From an uncultured Porphyromonadaceae bacterium (lineage in GTDB: Bacteria > Bacteroidota > Bacteroidia > Bacteroidales > Muribaculaceae), in NCBI GenBank assembly GCA_947175295.1, contig CAMWMK010000007.1:1-63312 (forward strand): a stretch of 63,312 bases of DNA, in the 5' to 3' direction. The position numbers were made by a program, and so were the translations under genes. Positions 7,822 to 16,503 of the stretch are shown here, one piece after another (positions within the stretch are counted from its first letter, which is position 1; each line of letters begins with the position of its first letter). Below the pieces are notes generated by a model. It made no database searches and had not been told where the DNA came from. It saw nothing but the letters and a program-made list of their open reading frames with translations.

Positions 7822-9603
7822 TCAGCGGATGGCCTTCTTGGTGGTCTTGTTGCCGGTCTTCTGGATGTAGATTCCAGGTGCGAGGGCTTTGTCTGTCATG
7901 CGTATGCCGGAGACTGTGTATATCTCAGTTTTATCAGTGCCATCGGTATCAATACCCTTTACATCTGTGGTACCGAACTCCGAGAAGGAAAGGTTGGATG
8001 CGTTCATGACGGCACAGTCGGCAGCGTTGAGGGAGTTGTAGTTGCCTATCATGGCTACTATCTGGAGGTTGTCGCGCACCCAAAGCTGGGAGAGGTTGAA
8101 CTCACAGGTATATTCATACTCATCGCCGTCAAACTGAATCTCGTCGCCCCATACGGAATTGACTGCGCGGTTCACATGATAATGGGTGTAGCTGTTGGAA
8201 GCACCCGCCTGGTTTCTTGCCGCTATATTGTCTTCGACTACATAGACTGTTATGGTGGGGTTCTCACACAGCTCGTCAAGAGACTTGGCTCCGTTTACTT
8301 TGACTGTGATGTGGTTGTCATCCTCAGGGTCTATATCTGCCGTTATGTTGAGCGATACGAATGCCGGCCTGTTGATGGCCTTTTTCCATGCGCTCTCCAT
8401 TTCTGATGATGAGCTCGGACACCATACTGATGTATGGTCGTTGTGAAGACTGCGGTCTACAGAGATTGCCGGAGCGTATGTTGATCCGCCGTCGTTGAAC
8501 AGCCATAGATAATTGGCATCGAAAGAAGACGTCAGCCAGTCGGTATAGTATCCGGAATGATGACATACGACAATCACGTCGTCTTTAAACTCCTCTTTCT
8601 CCAGTGCATCGTGGATATATGTTCCTACGCGAGGACAGTTGGGACATTGCTCTGTAGTGAACTCCTCTACGAAGATGCGGTGCTTGAAGTCATGCTCGGC
8701 AATAAGGAAATCGGCAGACAGAGTGTTGTCGCTCATGTCTTCGTCGCTTCCTTCGTTGATGTTGTCGATAGAGACGGTCAGTGAGCCGGTGCCGTCACCA
8801 AGGGATGTGATGCCGAGCGGCAGCTCTACCGAGAACTCATACGCAGAGTTATAGGGTATGTCGCAGTCTACGTGGGCTGTACCGGTCTTTTCTCCTCCTA
8901 CGAATGCGCTGACGTCAAAACCTGTCACTGTATACGTAGCGAGATTCTGAACTTTGCCGCCGATGATCATGGTGCCGTTGTCGATCACATAGACGTCCGG
9001 TATGTCAAGGCTGGAAAGGGCAAGGTTCACTTTCGGCAGGTTGTCGCCGCTTACAAGAGCTTCCACACAGAGCATGCCTTTGCCTGAACAGTCTTCCCAA
9101 GGCTCTTCGTCGAATTTTACGAATAGGGCGTTCGGTGTCGGATTTTCGAGTATGCCCATTGCCTGCGATGTCTTTTTCTGGAAATACGAATATCCTATGT
9201 AAAGCCCTTTCCCATTGTCTGAGGGTATATCCCAGGGGGTGTCGAACTTAACCGGATTCCAACCTTTTATGATCTTCGGATCGTCGTCTGCGGTAATTGT
9301 CTGCTCGGCTATGTTCTCTCCGTCAAGGTCAGTACGCAGCCATACTTTGAGTTCTTCCACGTTGAGCTTCGACATAAGTCCCGCCTGTACGCCGTTGATC
9401 TGGTTGCCTCCGTATGTATTCAGGGTAGAGGCCGGAATATATATGGCGCCTGACACCCATTTTGAGTCTCCGCTGTGCTTTATGCCGCTTTTGGGCGACT
9501 GGCCTCCGCAGTATCCGAGGTTGATGTCTGACACCTCGGCATGTCCTGAGCCAAAGAGGCCCAGGCATGCTATGATTGATAAAAGGATTTTCTTCATGGT
9601 CAT
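7822..9603 (-). CDS. Exported Omp28/thioredoxin-fold protein with C-terminal sorting-like tail
   Basis: This ~593-aa secreted protein starts with a signal peptide ending SGHA. The middle contains FVEEFTTEQCPNCPR, a CxxC active-site-like motif in a thioredoxin/Omp28-like domain (around residue 318). Preceding segments look like beta-rich adhesion domains. The C-terminus (EIYTVSGIRM...GIYIQ...GNKTTKKAIR) resembles a type IX secretion sorting domain. The start ATG overlaps the upstream stop (ATGA), so translation is probably coupled; a second ATG two codons later (9597) is also possible. The last ten residues match those of the protein at 14922-16361. Substrate or surface role is unknown. Confidence 0.75.
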   Translation of the reverse strand: MTMKKILLSIIACLGLFGSGHAEVSDINLGYCGGQSPKSGIKHSGDSKWVSGAIYIPASTLNTYGGNQINGVQAGLMSKLNVEELKVWLRTDLDGENIAEQTITADDDPKIIKGWNPVKFDTPWDIPSDNGKGLYIGYSYFQKKTSQAMGILENPTPNALFVKFDEEPWEDCSGKGMLCVEALVSGDNLPKVNLALSSLDIPDVYVIDNGTMIIGGKVQNLATYTVTGFDVSAFVGGEKTGTAHVDCDIPYNSAYEFSVELPLGITSLGDGTGSLTVSIDNINEGSDEDMSDNTLSADFLIAEHDFKHRIFVEEFTTEQCPNCPRVGTYIHDALEKEEFKDDVIVVCHHSGYYTDWLTSSFDANYLWLFNDGGSTYAPAISVDRSLHNDHTSVWCPSSSSEMESAWKKAINRPAFVSLNITADIDPEDDNHITVKVNGAKSLDELCENPTITVYVVEDNIAARNQAGASNSYTHYHVNRAVNSVWGDEIQFDGDEYEYTCEFNLSQLWVRDNLQIVAMIGNYNSLNAADCAVMNASNLSFSEFGTTDVKGIDTDGTDKTEIYTVSGIRMTDKALAPGIYIQKTGNKTTKKAIR

Positions 9604-12600
9604 TTCACGATGAATTTGGATGTCTTCACTGAGCCGTCGCTGTAAGTGGTGCGTATGATGTTGACGCCTTTTGCAAGGCCACGTGTGCGAGCTCCGTTGA
9701 TATCGAATATTTCGGTTGATACCGCGTCTTTAGCGCTTTCCGCAGTGCTGACACCAGATCCGCTGCTCCATTTCTCCATGCTGTAGATGAAGATGTCGTC
9801 TACTTTCAGCACATACTGGCCGTTGCAGTCGTGGTGGCGGATAAGTACGCATACATCCTTTCCGGCATATTCAGTAAGGTCTACTACCCGCTCTACCCAT
9901 TTGTCGGCTGATTCAGGTTCGAGGGTTTCTGAGAATACCGGTGTCAGATTGTTGAGGTTCTTCGGATCCTGTACTTCCTCAGGAGTAGCGACGTATACGC
10001 TGTAGTGTTCAGCATAGCGATCGTGGTGGTGCGAAGCGGCATACCAGCGGAGCATAGCGCCGTTCTGCGGAATCTCGACTACAGGCGAGATAAGCCAGTT
10101 GTCTGGTTCGATTGCGCCCTGATAGTAGTTGTAGGAAGTAGAGCCAAAGCAGTCGTTGCCGTCATGTACCCATGCGGGGTTCAGGCCCCAGAGGTTGTAG
10201 CCGAGGTTCCATGCGTCGCCGTCGCCGTCGGCATCGTAGCTTGCCCAGTCCGCGCCCTGGTTCTCGACGTCACCGATAAGGAGTATGCCCTCGGCCTCTT
10301 TGGTTGAGCCATAGCAATGGACGTCGACGTCGCCACTTGAGGTCTTGAATGTGATGGTGCCTTCGAAATCACCTTCTTCTGATGGATAGAACCATACGCC
10401 TACCTGCACTGTATTGTTCCACTGTACGGGATAAGGATTTTCCGAAATCACGCCATAGAAAGGATGGTCTGAGATGACATCTTCCACAGTCATCGGACTG
10501 CTGCCGGTGTTCTTGAGGTTGACGGTAGCGGTAAGGTAACGGTTGTCGCCTACATAGATGGGGTCGAATTCTATTTCGGTCTTGTCGGCTTCTACTCCTA
10601 ATTCCTCGAAGTCTTCCACTACGATGCGGAAGTTGGAGATCTCAAGACGGTCTTTCTCTGAGATGATGCCGTCGCCGTTCTTTATATAGCTGAAGCATAC
10701 GGAATGGTTGCCTGGTATGCACGTAAGGTATGCGGCCCAGGACTCATCGAGGCCAAACAGATTCTGGCTTGCATCCGTTTCGTTAGGATAGACATTCTTT
10801 GTGCCGGAGGTCAAGGGGTGTGTCAGACCTATTGTAGCCTGGTCTCCGACCCAATATGACGCTTCATCGGGGCATGAGCCATAGAGAGTGCCGTCCCAAT
10901 ACAGGTAACCTACCTTTCCTTCGGGAATGGTGAAGTCGATCTGGAACCATGATGTGTTGGCTGCGTCATCAGCTTCGCCTGCATTGGCATTGTAGGCCAC
11001 TCCGTTTTCCATCTCAAACGGGAATGAGTCGTCTGTCGAGAAGAGAGTCACGCATTCGGCTCCTTCTGTCACGATGCTTGAGAAGTCAGCCATCTTGCGA
11101 ACTAAGGCTTCGACGTTTGCAGTCATGGTGCCGGCAGTGGTTTCGATGGTGATTTCCGCATTATATCGGCCGGGTTCAGAGGCACGGAACATGACGGGGA
11201 TTTCGATGGTTTCGAGCAGATCTGCCTGTGAAGCGGGCTTTGTGCCGACGAAATTCTCTGAAGAAGAGGTTATGTTGGTTACGCTTAGCGGATTGAGGCC
11301 CTTGCTGCGGATTACGATTGATTTCTGGCCTTCCACGCCGTTGTCGTCTTTGAGCATGAAGTTGCCGAAGTCTACCTCCGGTGTCTCTATGACTGCTGCA
11401 TCGGCATCGGCAGGTGTATTTGAAAGTTCAAGGTCGTAGACGTAGAGTCCGTTTCTTTCATTGCCGGAATAATTGAGACCCTCATACTGGAATCGCACGG
11501 AGTGCTTGCCGGGAGCGAACTCAAGTGAATTGGAGATGTCGTCGGCTACGTTGTTCTGATATTTGGCCGCCGCTTCATCCGCATCGTCGATGAAGTATCC
11601 TCCTGCATTCTGATACCAGTATCCTGTCTCTACGCTGGCGTTGACGCTTTCGCCTTTCCAGGAGAAAACTCCGATATTGCCTTCCGGCACTTCAAACTCT
11701 ACGGTAAGCATAGATGTGCCGTATTGTCCGTTGACGGTGGAGCGGGCTACGGGGGTGCCGTCTTCAAGCGTTGTGATCTCGAAGGGGAACTCTATGTTGG
11801 TAGAGAATGAGAAGTCTCCGCTCTTCACTGCTGCGGAAAAATCAGGGGTGGGGATAGCGGTAGCCTGGTAGAACACTTCGATTGGTTCCGGGTCGTTATT
11901 GAGTCCGTCATACTGGAGGCTGATCAGGCCTTCAAACTCTCCGGTAGCTTTCGGAAGGAAGTTGACGTTGATTTCCTGAACCGTACGGGCCGGAATCGTT
12001 CCTACTTCCGGATCCGCGCTGAATGTGTCGTCGTCGGAGTCGCACTCCACAAAGAAATCCACCTCGGCGTCGCTGACATTCACCACAGAGAAAGAACTGC
12101 TGGCGCCCTGACCTACGAATGAGTCGGTGAGTGTGAAGCTGTCGTTGAAAGCAATAAGTTTAGGCTCATCGGAGGGAAGGGCGGCATAGAAGCCACGGTA
12201 AAGCGTCTGAGCTCCAAAGACAGTGCTTCCATCGGTGGTATAGTTCATGATACCGAATGATTCGTCGGTGGTGATGGCTTCGAAATCTCCTACCACTTTG
12301 AATACGAGTTCATCCGCGGGAGCCAACTTGCCGTCTTCGGTCACAGTTCCGCTTGCAAGCACTTCCGTATAGTAAGTGCCGATTGTTCCTGCGATGGTGG
12401 CATATTCGAAATTTGAGGAAGTCGGTATGGTGATGGTTCCGGCGGCAGCGTCGTAGGCGCCTACTATGTCGTAGTCTACGCCTATCGCCCATTCCGTAGA
12501 CTGAGCTTCGAGATTGAAGAGATTACTGATGATGGCTTTATCGCCGTCGATCTTCACGCCGATGCTGTATGTCGTGATGTCGCCTCCTTCATAAGAGAAA

Positions 12601-12869
12601 GAGTATCCTTTGTGATACTTCTGGGCGGCCACGAAATATTCTTTTGTCTCGGCGCCGGCCTTGCTGATGACCCGCATCTTCGAGGGCTTGGCTGCCGGGG
12701 CCATGGTCGTAGTCGTGTTGTCCTGCACCGGAAGTTTTTCCAAGGGAAGCTTGAAGTTAAGGTTCCAAGCGTCGAAATTGGCCGGAAGCTCGATTACGTC
12801 GGGCACTGTAGCGAGAGCCAACGACGAGATACCGACCAGACCTGAGAGAAGAATTGTAGATTTTCTCAT
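9600..12869 (-). CDS. Large exported protein with choice-of-anchor and cleaved-adhesin-like domains
   Basis: This 1089-aa protein starts MRKSTILLSGLVGISSLALA, a classical signal peptide. Several repeated beta domains resemble choice-of-anchor/ASPM-SPD2-Hydin modules: FGNFMLKDDNG...KSIVIRSKGLNPLSVTNI and EIEFDPIYVGDNRYLTATVN. Near residues 880-1030, DNWLISPVVEIPQNGAMLRW to VDLTEYAGKDVCVLIRHHDC matches a cleaved-adhesin (MAM-like) domain. A C-terminal EIFDINGARTRGL...TSKFIVK tail looks like a T9SS sorting signal. It is probably a surface adhesin or glycan/protein-binding protein. It heads a two-gene operon, overlapping the Omp28-like gene by 4 nt. Confidence 0.75.
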   Translation of the reverse strand: MRKSTILLSGLVGISSLALATVPDVIELPANFDAWNLNFKLPLEKLPVQDNTTTTMAPAAKPSKMRVISKAGAETKEYFVAAQKYHKGYSFSYEGGDITTYSIGVKIDGDKAIISNLFNLEAQSTEWAIGVDYDIVGAYDAAAGTITIPTSSNFEYATIAGTIGTYYTEVLASGTVTEDGKLAPADELVFKVVGDFEAITTDESFGIMNYTTDGSTVFGAQTLYRGFYAALPSDEPKLIAFNDSFTLTDSFVGQGASSSFSVVNVSDAEVDFFVECDSDDDTFSADPEVGTIPARTVQEINVNFLPKATGEFEGLISLQYDGLNNDPEPIEVFYQATAIPTPDFSAAVKSGDFSFSTNIEFPFEITTLEDGTPVARSTVNGQYGTSMLTVEFEVPEGNIGVFSWKGESVNASVETGYWYQNAGGYFIDDADEAAAKYQNNVADDISNSLEFAPGKHSVRFQYEGLNYSGNERNGLYVYDLELSNTPADADAAVIETPEVDFGNFMLKDDNGVEGQKSIVIRSKGLNPLSVTNITSSSENFVGTKPASQADLLETIEIPVMFRASEPGRYNAEITIETTAGTMTANVEALVRKMADFSSIVTEGAECVTLFSTDDSFPFEMENGVAYNANAGEADDAANTSWFQIDFTIPEGKVGYLYWDGTLYGSCPDEASYWVGDQATIGLTHPLTSGTKNVYPNETDASQNLFGLDESWAAYLTCIPGNHSVCFSYIKNGDGIISEKDRLEISNFRIVVEDFEELGVEADKTEIEFDPIYVGDNRYLTATVNLKNTGSSPMTVEDVISDHPFYGVISENPYPVQWNNTVQVGVWFYPSEEGDFEGTITFKTSSGDVDVHCYGSTKEAEGILLIGDVENQGADWASYDADGDGDAWNLGYNLWGLNPAWVHDGNDCFGSTSYNYYQGAIEPDNWLISPVVEIPQNGAMLRWYAASHHHDRYAEHYSVYVATPEEVQDPKNLNNLTPVFSETLEPESADKWVERVVDLTEYAGKDVCVLIRHHDCNGQYVLKVDDIFIYSMEKWSSGSGVSTAESAKDAVSTEIFDINGARTRGLAKGVNIIRTTYSDGSVKTSKFIVK

Positions 12870-12914
12870 TTTGGGAAGTATTAAAGTTGTTGTTATAGTC
12901 TGAATTTAGATTCC

Positions 12915-12946
12915 CAAAATTAGATTTTAAAAATCACATATCCAAA
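12915..12946 (-). promoter_or_regulatory. Promoter for the two exported proteins
   Basis: TTTG (minus, 12943-12946) and TAATTTTG (12915-12922) are 20 nt apart. The leader to the start at 12869 is about 40 nt. Confidence 0.7.
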
Positions 12947-12959
12947 TTTTAAGTCGTTT

Positions 12960-12979
12960 AAATCGTCAATTGACGATTT
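12960..12979. promoter_or_regulatory. Perfect 20-bp palindrome, candidate operator
   Basis: AAATCGTCAATTGACGATTT is a perfect palindrome. It lies 13 bases upstream (minus strand) of the -33 element of the exported-protein operon and just past the stop of the AraC-type regulator. It could be an operator for that promoter or a terminator for the regulator gene. Confidence 0.5.
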
Positions 12980-13011
12980 TGTTTGTTACTTTTGATGATT
13001 TTTGATAGATT

Positions 13012-14736
13012 TTATGTGTTTTTGACATTCTCTCTGAATATGGAGGGGGATACTCCGACCTTTTGTCGGAAGAGGGTATAGAAGTTGGAGGGTGATGAGA
13101 ATCCCACTTTCGCGCCGATCGTTTTAAGTGCGTCTGTATTGTTCGGATCCGATAGAAGTTCCACAGCTTCGTTAAGGCGGTATTCACTGACGTAGGCTGA
13201 AAAAGACTTTCCTGAGAGTTCGTTGACCACCTGTGAGAGATATGTCCTGTTGGTAGAAAGCAATCCTGCTGCCTTGTCGAGCGATAGGGAGCTGTCGCGG
13301 TAGAGACCATCATTCATCAGCATCTCGAGTTGCTGATACAGCTGCTTCGACTTCTCATCGTTAAGTCCGGATGATTGGCGTGGTGCGTTGCGCTGTTGGG
13401 ATTGGGCAAGTTCAAGTTGTTCGCGCAGCATTTTTTCATTTCGCATGTTTTCCAGATATCGTGTGACTGTTTGCTTGTAATAGGTCATCTTTCGCCGGTG
13501 ATAGATGAATCCGGCCACTCCTATTACGATGAGCAGCACACCGATGGCGATCAGTATGATTATGGTGCGTCCCCGCTTCATGATCTCCAGGCTCTGATTG
13601 GCGTTTTTCCACTCCTCCTCCCTCACTTGGTTGCGGAGGTCAAGGATTGCGAACTCCCGTTCCTTCTGTTCGGAAAAGAGGCTTAATGTTACGGCTGTAT
13701 ACTTTTTATAGAATTCCAGACTCTTTGCATAGTCTCCCTGGAGTTCATAGATAGTAGACATGAGTGAGAACACCTCCTTTTCGAATATAGTCACCTTGTA
13801 CTTGTCCGCCATATCGCGTATGTCTGTAAGCAGCCTGAGGGCATCGTTCAGACGTTTCTGTTCGATAAGGAACATCGCATAGCATATGCGCGAATAGACT
13901 TTGTCGTAGTTTGAAGTGCCTGGATGGTCGTCCATACTGAGGATATAGAATTTTTCAGCTTTCTCAGGTTGTCCGAGTGTCTTGTATATGTCCCCCATGA
14001 AAGAGTTCAGGTAGCTTTTTTCGGAGTCCAATCCGACTTGATCAGCAAATCCTTCCGCTTCTGTAAGGTATTTGAGGGCTTCTTCAGATTTATGTCTGTT
14101 GAAAAGGTAGTTGGCCATATTGCAGGCGGTGACGTATCGTGTCGACAGGTCGTTGGTTTCTTTGGATAGCTCGTATGCTTTGAGTGCGTATTGCCATCCG
14201 GAATTATCCTGTTTTTGGAAATATATGCTGGCCATAGCTGAAAGAGCAGCTGCTTCTGCGTTTTTGTCATGGAGCCTGCGTGATGTCTCCAGCTGTTCGG
14301 TAGCGAAGTGCAGTGCCTGGGAATAGTCGTTGATGATGCGCTGATAGTATGAGGAAATGGTTCGGCACACCACCATATAGCTTCTGGGATTTTCATCTTT
14401 AAGGGAGGGGAGTTCTTTGATGAGTGTCTCTATCGGCAGGGTGAAGTCAGCGGTGTCGCGCACGCAGATCATGGCGTGTAGGCGCAAGGCGTCGCCTGTC
14501 AGTTCATCATCGTGGTTTCCTTGTGAGAGACCGAAGCGTTTCAGTTCGGAAGCTTTATTCTCCAGAATGTAGTATTGTCTTGATGATATGGCGTTCTCAC
14601 ACTCGTTTAATAGCGCTTCTCCTTTTGCGCTTAAGGCGGCATGTCCGTTAAGTGTAGCGAGAAAGAGGAAGATGATAAGGATTACACTTTCTCTGAAGTC
14701 GATAGTATGTGGATTTGTACTGTTCGGAATAGTCAT
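13012..14736 (-). CDS. Membrane-bound TPR/AraC-type transcription regulator
   Basis: This 574-aa one-component regulator has an N-terminal signal/anchor segment (VILIIFLFLATLNGHAA). A long run of TPR-like helices follows (about residues 50-370, including YALKAYELSKET and GDYAKSLEFYKKYTAV). Then come a transmembrane helix (TIIILIAIGVLLIVIGVAGF), a coiled-coil-like linker and a C-terminal AraC HTH (LSTNRTYLSQVVNELSGKSF to NFYTLFRQKVGVSPSIFREN). Such proteins sense a periplasmic signal and bind DNA directly. Start chosen at ATG 14736, because the longer frame begins with a TTG inside a -7 promoter element. It sits between SusCD-linked and exported-protein genes, probable targets (inference). Confidence 0.85.
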   Translation of the reverse strand: MTIPNSTNPHTIDFRESVILIIFLFLATLNGHAALSAKGEALLNECENAISSRQYYILENKASELKRFGLSQGNHDDELTGDALRLHAMICVRDTADFTLPIETLIKELPSLKDENPRSYMVVCRTISSYYQRIINDYSQALHFATEQLETSRRLHDKNAEAAALSAMASIYFQKQDNSGWQYALKAYELSKETNDLSTRYVTACNMANYLFNRHKSEEALKYLTEAEGFADQVGLDSEKSYLNSFMGDIYKTLGQPEKAEKFYILSMDDHPGTSNYDKVYSRICYAMFLIEQKRLNDALRLLTDIRDMADKYKVTIFEKEVFSLMSTIYELQGDYAKSLEFYKKYTAVTLSLFSEQKEREFAILDLRNQVREEEWKNANQSLEIMKRGRTIIILIAIGVLLIVIGVAGFIYHRRKMTYYKQTVTRYLENMRNEKMLREQLELAQSQQRNAPRQSSGLNDEKSKQLYQQLEMLMNDGLYRDSSLSLDKAAGLLSTNRTYLSQVVNELSGKSFSAYVSEYRLNEAVELLSDPNNTDALKTIGAKVGFSSPSNFYTLFRQKVGVSPSIFRENVKNT

Positions 14737-14763
14737 ATGACGGGTATTTGTCTTGTCTTTCTG

Positions 14764-14771
14764 CAAAATTA
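14764..14771 (-). promoter_or_regulatory. -7 element of AraC-type regulator gene
   Basis: TAATTTTG on the minus strand lies 28 bases upstream of the ATG at 14736. No good TTTG is seen 19-21 nt further upstream, so the promoter may be weak or activator-dependent. Confidence 0.45.
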
Positions 14772-14840
14772 TAAAATTTTAGTCATAAAGCATAATATAA
14801 AGGTAAAAAACATATGGTTTTTAACAAAAGGTATAGAAAT

Positions 14841-14873
14841 AAAAAGGCGTGCCCGCATTATGGAGCACGCCTT
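14841..14873 (-). terminator. Terminator after secreted-protein gene
   Basis: AAGGCGTGC (14844-14852) pairs with GCACGCCTT (14865-14873), and on the minus strand a T-run follows. It lies about 50 bases past the stop at 14922 and ends the SusCD-secreted protein unit. Confidence 0.8.
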
Positions 14874-14883
14874 ATTAGGTGGC

Positions 14884-14902
14884 GACGCACGGTCAGTGCG
14901 TC
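14884..14902. repeat. Short GACGCAC/GTGCGTC palindrome
   Basis: GACGCAC (14884-14890) and GTGCGTC (14896-14902) flank a 5-nt loop. The same core is the centre of the MITE-like element at 1673-1693, so this is a small dispersed intergenic repeat. Confidence 0.6.
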
Positions 14903-14921
14903 CGCTGGTCATCGGTAGGAG

Positions 14922-16361
14922 TCAGCGGATGGCCTTCTTGGTGGTCTTGTTGCCTTCGCGTACGATGAAGATGCCGCCCTGCGGGTTGGCAACGCGTACG
15001 CCCTGGAGGTTGTAGTATTCAACTGCGCCGTTGGCTGCGTCGATCGCTTCTACTGCATTGTCGCCGTCAAGAACCTCAAGTTTGAAGTCGGCAAACGGGT
15101 TCCAGTACTGTGCGGGGCTGTTCTCGTCTTTGCCGAGACCTACCCATACCTTTGCAGGCGCTTCGAGTGTGAACTCTACATACTGACGCCACTTCTCGGG
15201 ATTTGCTACGAAAGCAGCTGCGGACTCACGCTCCATACCGGAGTCACACCAGTTGGGAACCACGTTCTTCACTTCGTAGGCGGGAACGATTTCAACGCCA
15301 TCGGCAGTGCCGCGGGTTTCGTTTTCGGGCATTGCCGCGTAGTCGCCTTCGCAGATTTCCCAGTTGCCTTTCAGACGGGTTACAACAACATTCTCCTCGA
15401 GCATCTCGATTGAAGTGGAGAGGCTTGTGGGCTTGTCAGCCTCGAATGAAACGTAGAGGTATGCGTTGTTGACGAAATCGTCTTCTGCATAGGATTTGTC
15501 GTTCCACCACTGCATCGGTGATTTAGCCACGTCTGTAAGACCCCACTGGCCCTTGCATGTGATGATCTTGCCGTCGTAGTTGCCGGCTCCGCCATAGCGC
15601 TGGAAAGTGAGGGCGCTGAAGCGGTAGGTGCCTGCGGGAAGCTCTATCTGCTGGCCGAAGTTGTAGGGAGATGCGTTTGTCTTACGGTAAACGCCACCGC
15701 CTTTGTTGACGTCGGGAGTCTTTACGGAGTTAGCGCTGTTCACCATGTCCCAGCATTCAGCCTTCACGTCGAGGCCCTGAGCGAAGTTGGCGTTCTTAAT
15801 GAGCTCGGTGTAGTCCTTGTCGCCGCTCTTGAGGGTGAAGTTGTCGAAAGCCGCCCATTCGTCGTTGTAGCAGCCGGTGTTGCAGATACCGATTACGAGG
15901 TCACCGCCATCGTGGTTGAAGGTGAGGGTGTTGAGGTATTCGCCTGCGCTGAAAGCTGCGTTGATTTCTTCAAGGCTGTTGGGAGCCGCTTCGCGTCCTT
16001 CGAAAAGACCCTTTACCACCTGCTTGTTGCCGTTGGCATAGATGAATGTGGTGTTGAGTTCAGGATTGCCGGCCTGGTTTGCTTTTGCAAAATCGTTGTT
16101 ACCGCAACGGTAGGAGGCATTTGCAGAGAGCACATATTCTCCTGCGGGCATGTCGGGGAGCACCTGATAGAGGTTGAAGGCTCCGTTGTAGACTTCGCCT
16201 ACTTCCCACTGTACGTCGGTAAGAGCACCCTGCCATCCGGGAAGGAATGCGGGGTTCTGCATATACTGGCCGGTGATGTCACGATAGCCGGCAGTCGCTG
16301 ACAGCATCATCACTGCAGCACCGAGCAGCATAGAGCTGCGCTTCAAGTTGAATTTTGCCAT
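14922..16361 (-). CDS. SusCD-linked exported protein with C-terminal sorting-like tail
   Basis: This ~479-aa exported protein starts MAKFNLKRSSMLLGAAVMML with a signal peptide ending in SATAG. Two similar beta-rich halves (YVLSANASYRCGNNDF... and YRFSALTFQRYGGAGNY...) suggest repeated carbohydrate-binding-like modules. This is inferred from pattern, not from a recognised family. The C-terminus VEYYNLQGVRVANPQGGIFI then GNKTTKKAIR resembles a T9SS sorting domain. A longer reading starts in a dispersed ATGCATTATG repeat, so ATG 16361 is preferred. It follows SusD by about 140 bases and probably acts with that pair as a surface glycan-binding protein. Confidence 0.7.
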   Translation of the reverse strand: MAKFNLKRSSMLLGAAVMMLSATAGYRDITGQYMQNPAFLPGWQGALTDVQWEVGEVYNGAFNLYQVLPDMPAGEYVLSANASYRCGNNDFAKANQAGNPELNTTFIYANGNKQVVKGLFEGREAAPNSLEEINAAFSAGEYLNTLTFNHDGGDLVIGICNTGCYNDEWAAFDNFTLKSGDKDYTELIKNANFAQGLDVKAECWDMVNSANSVKTPDVNKGGGVYRKTNASPYNFGQQIELPAGTYRFSALTFQRYGGAGNYDGKIITCKGQWGLTDVAKSPMQWWNDKSYAEDDFVNNAYLYVSFEADKPTSLSTSIEMLEENVVVTRLKGNWEICEGDYAAMPENETRGTADGVEIVPAYEVKNVVPNWCDSGMERESAAAFVANPEKWRQYVEFTLEAPAKVWVGLGKDENSPAQYWNPFADFKLEVLDGDNAVEAIDAANGAVEYYNLQGVRVANPQGGIFIVREGNKTTKKAIR

Positions 16362-16404
16362 AGATAAATTTAGGGTTAAATGTATTATTGTATTTGATTC
16401 GTAA

Positions 16405-16496
16405 TTCATAATGCACAATGCATAATTTCTGTCGATTCCAACGGTCTTGTCGTCATATCCGGTAATTATGAATTATGCATTATGAATTACGCATTC
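16405..16496. repeat. TTATGCATAAT-type repeat pair between SusD and secreted protein
   Basis: Two tracts (16405-16424 and 16461-16496) of CATAATGCACAATGCATAAT type, in opposite orientation, flank a short AT-poor core. They belong to the same dispersed family as 6219-6360. Confidence 0.6.
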
Positions 16497-16503
16497 TTAA
16501 AGT

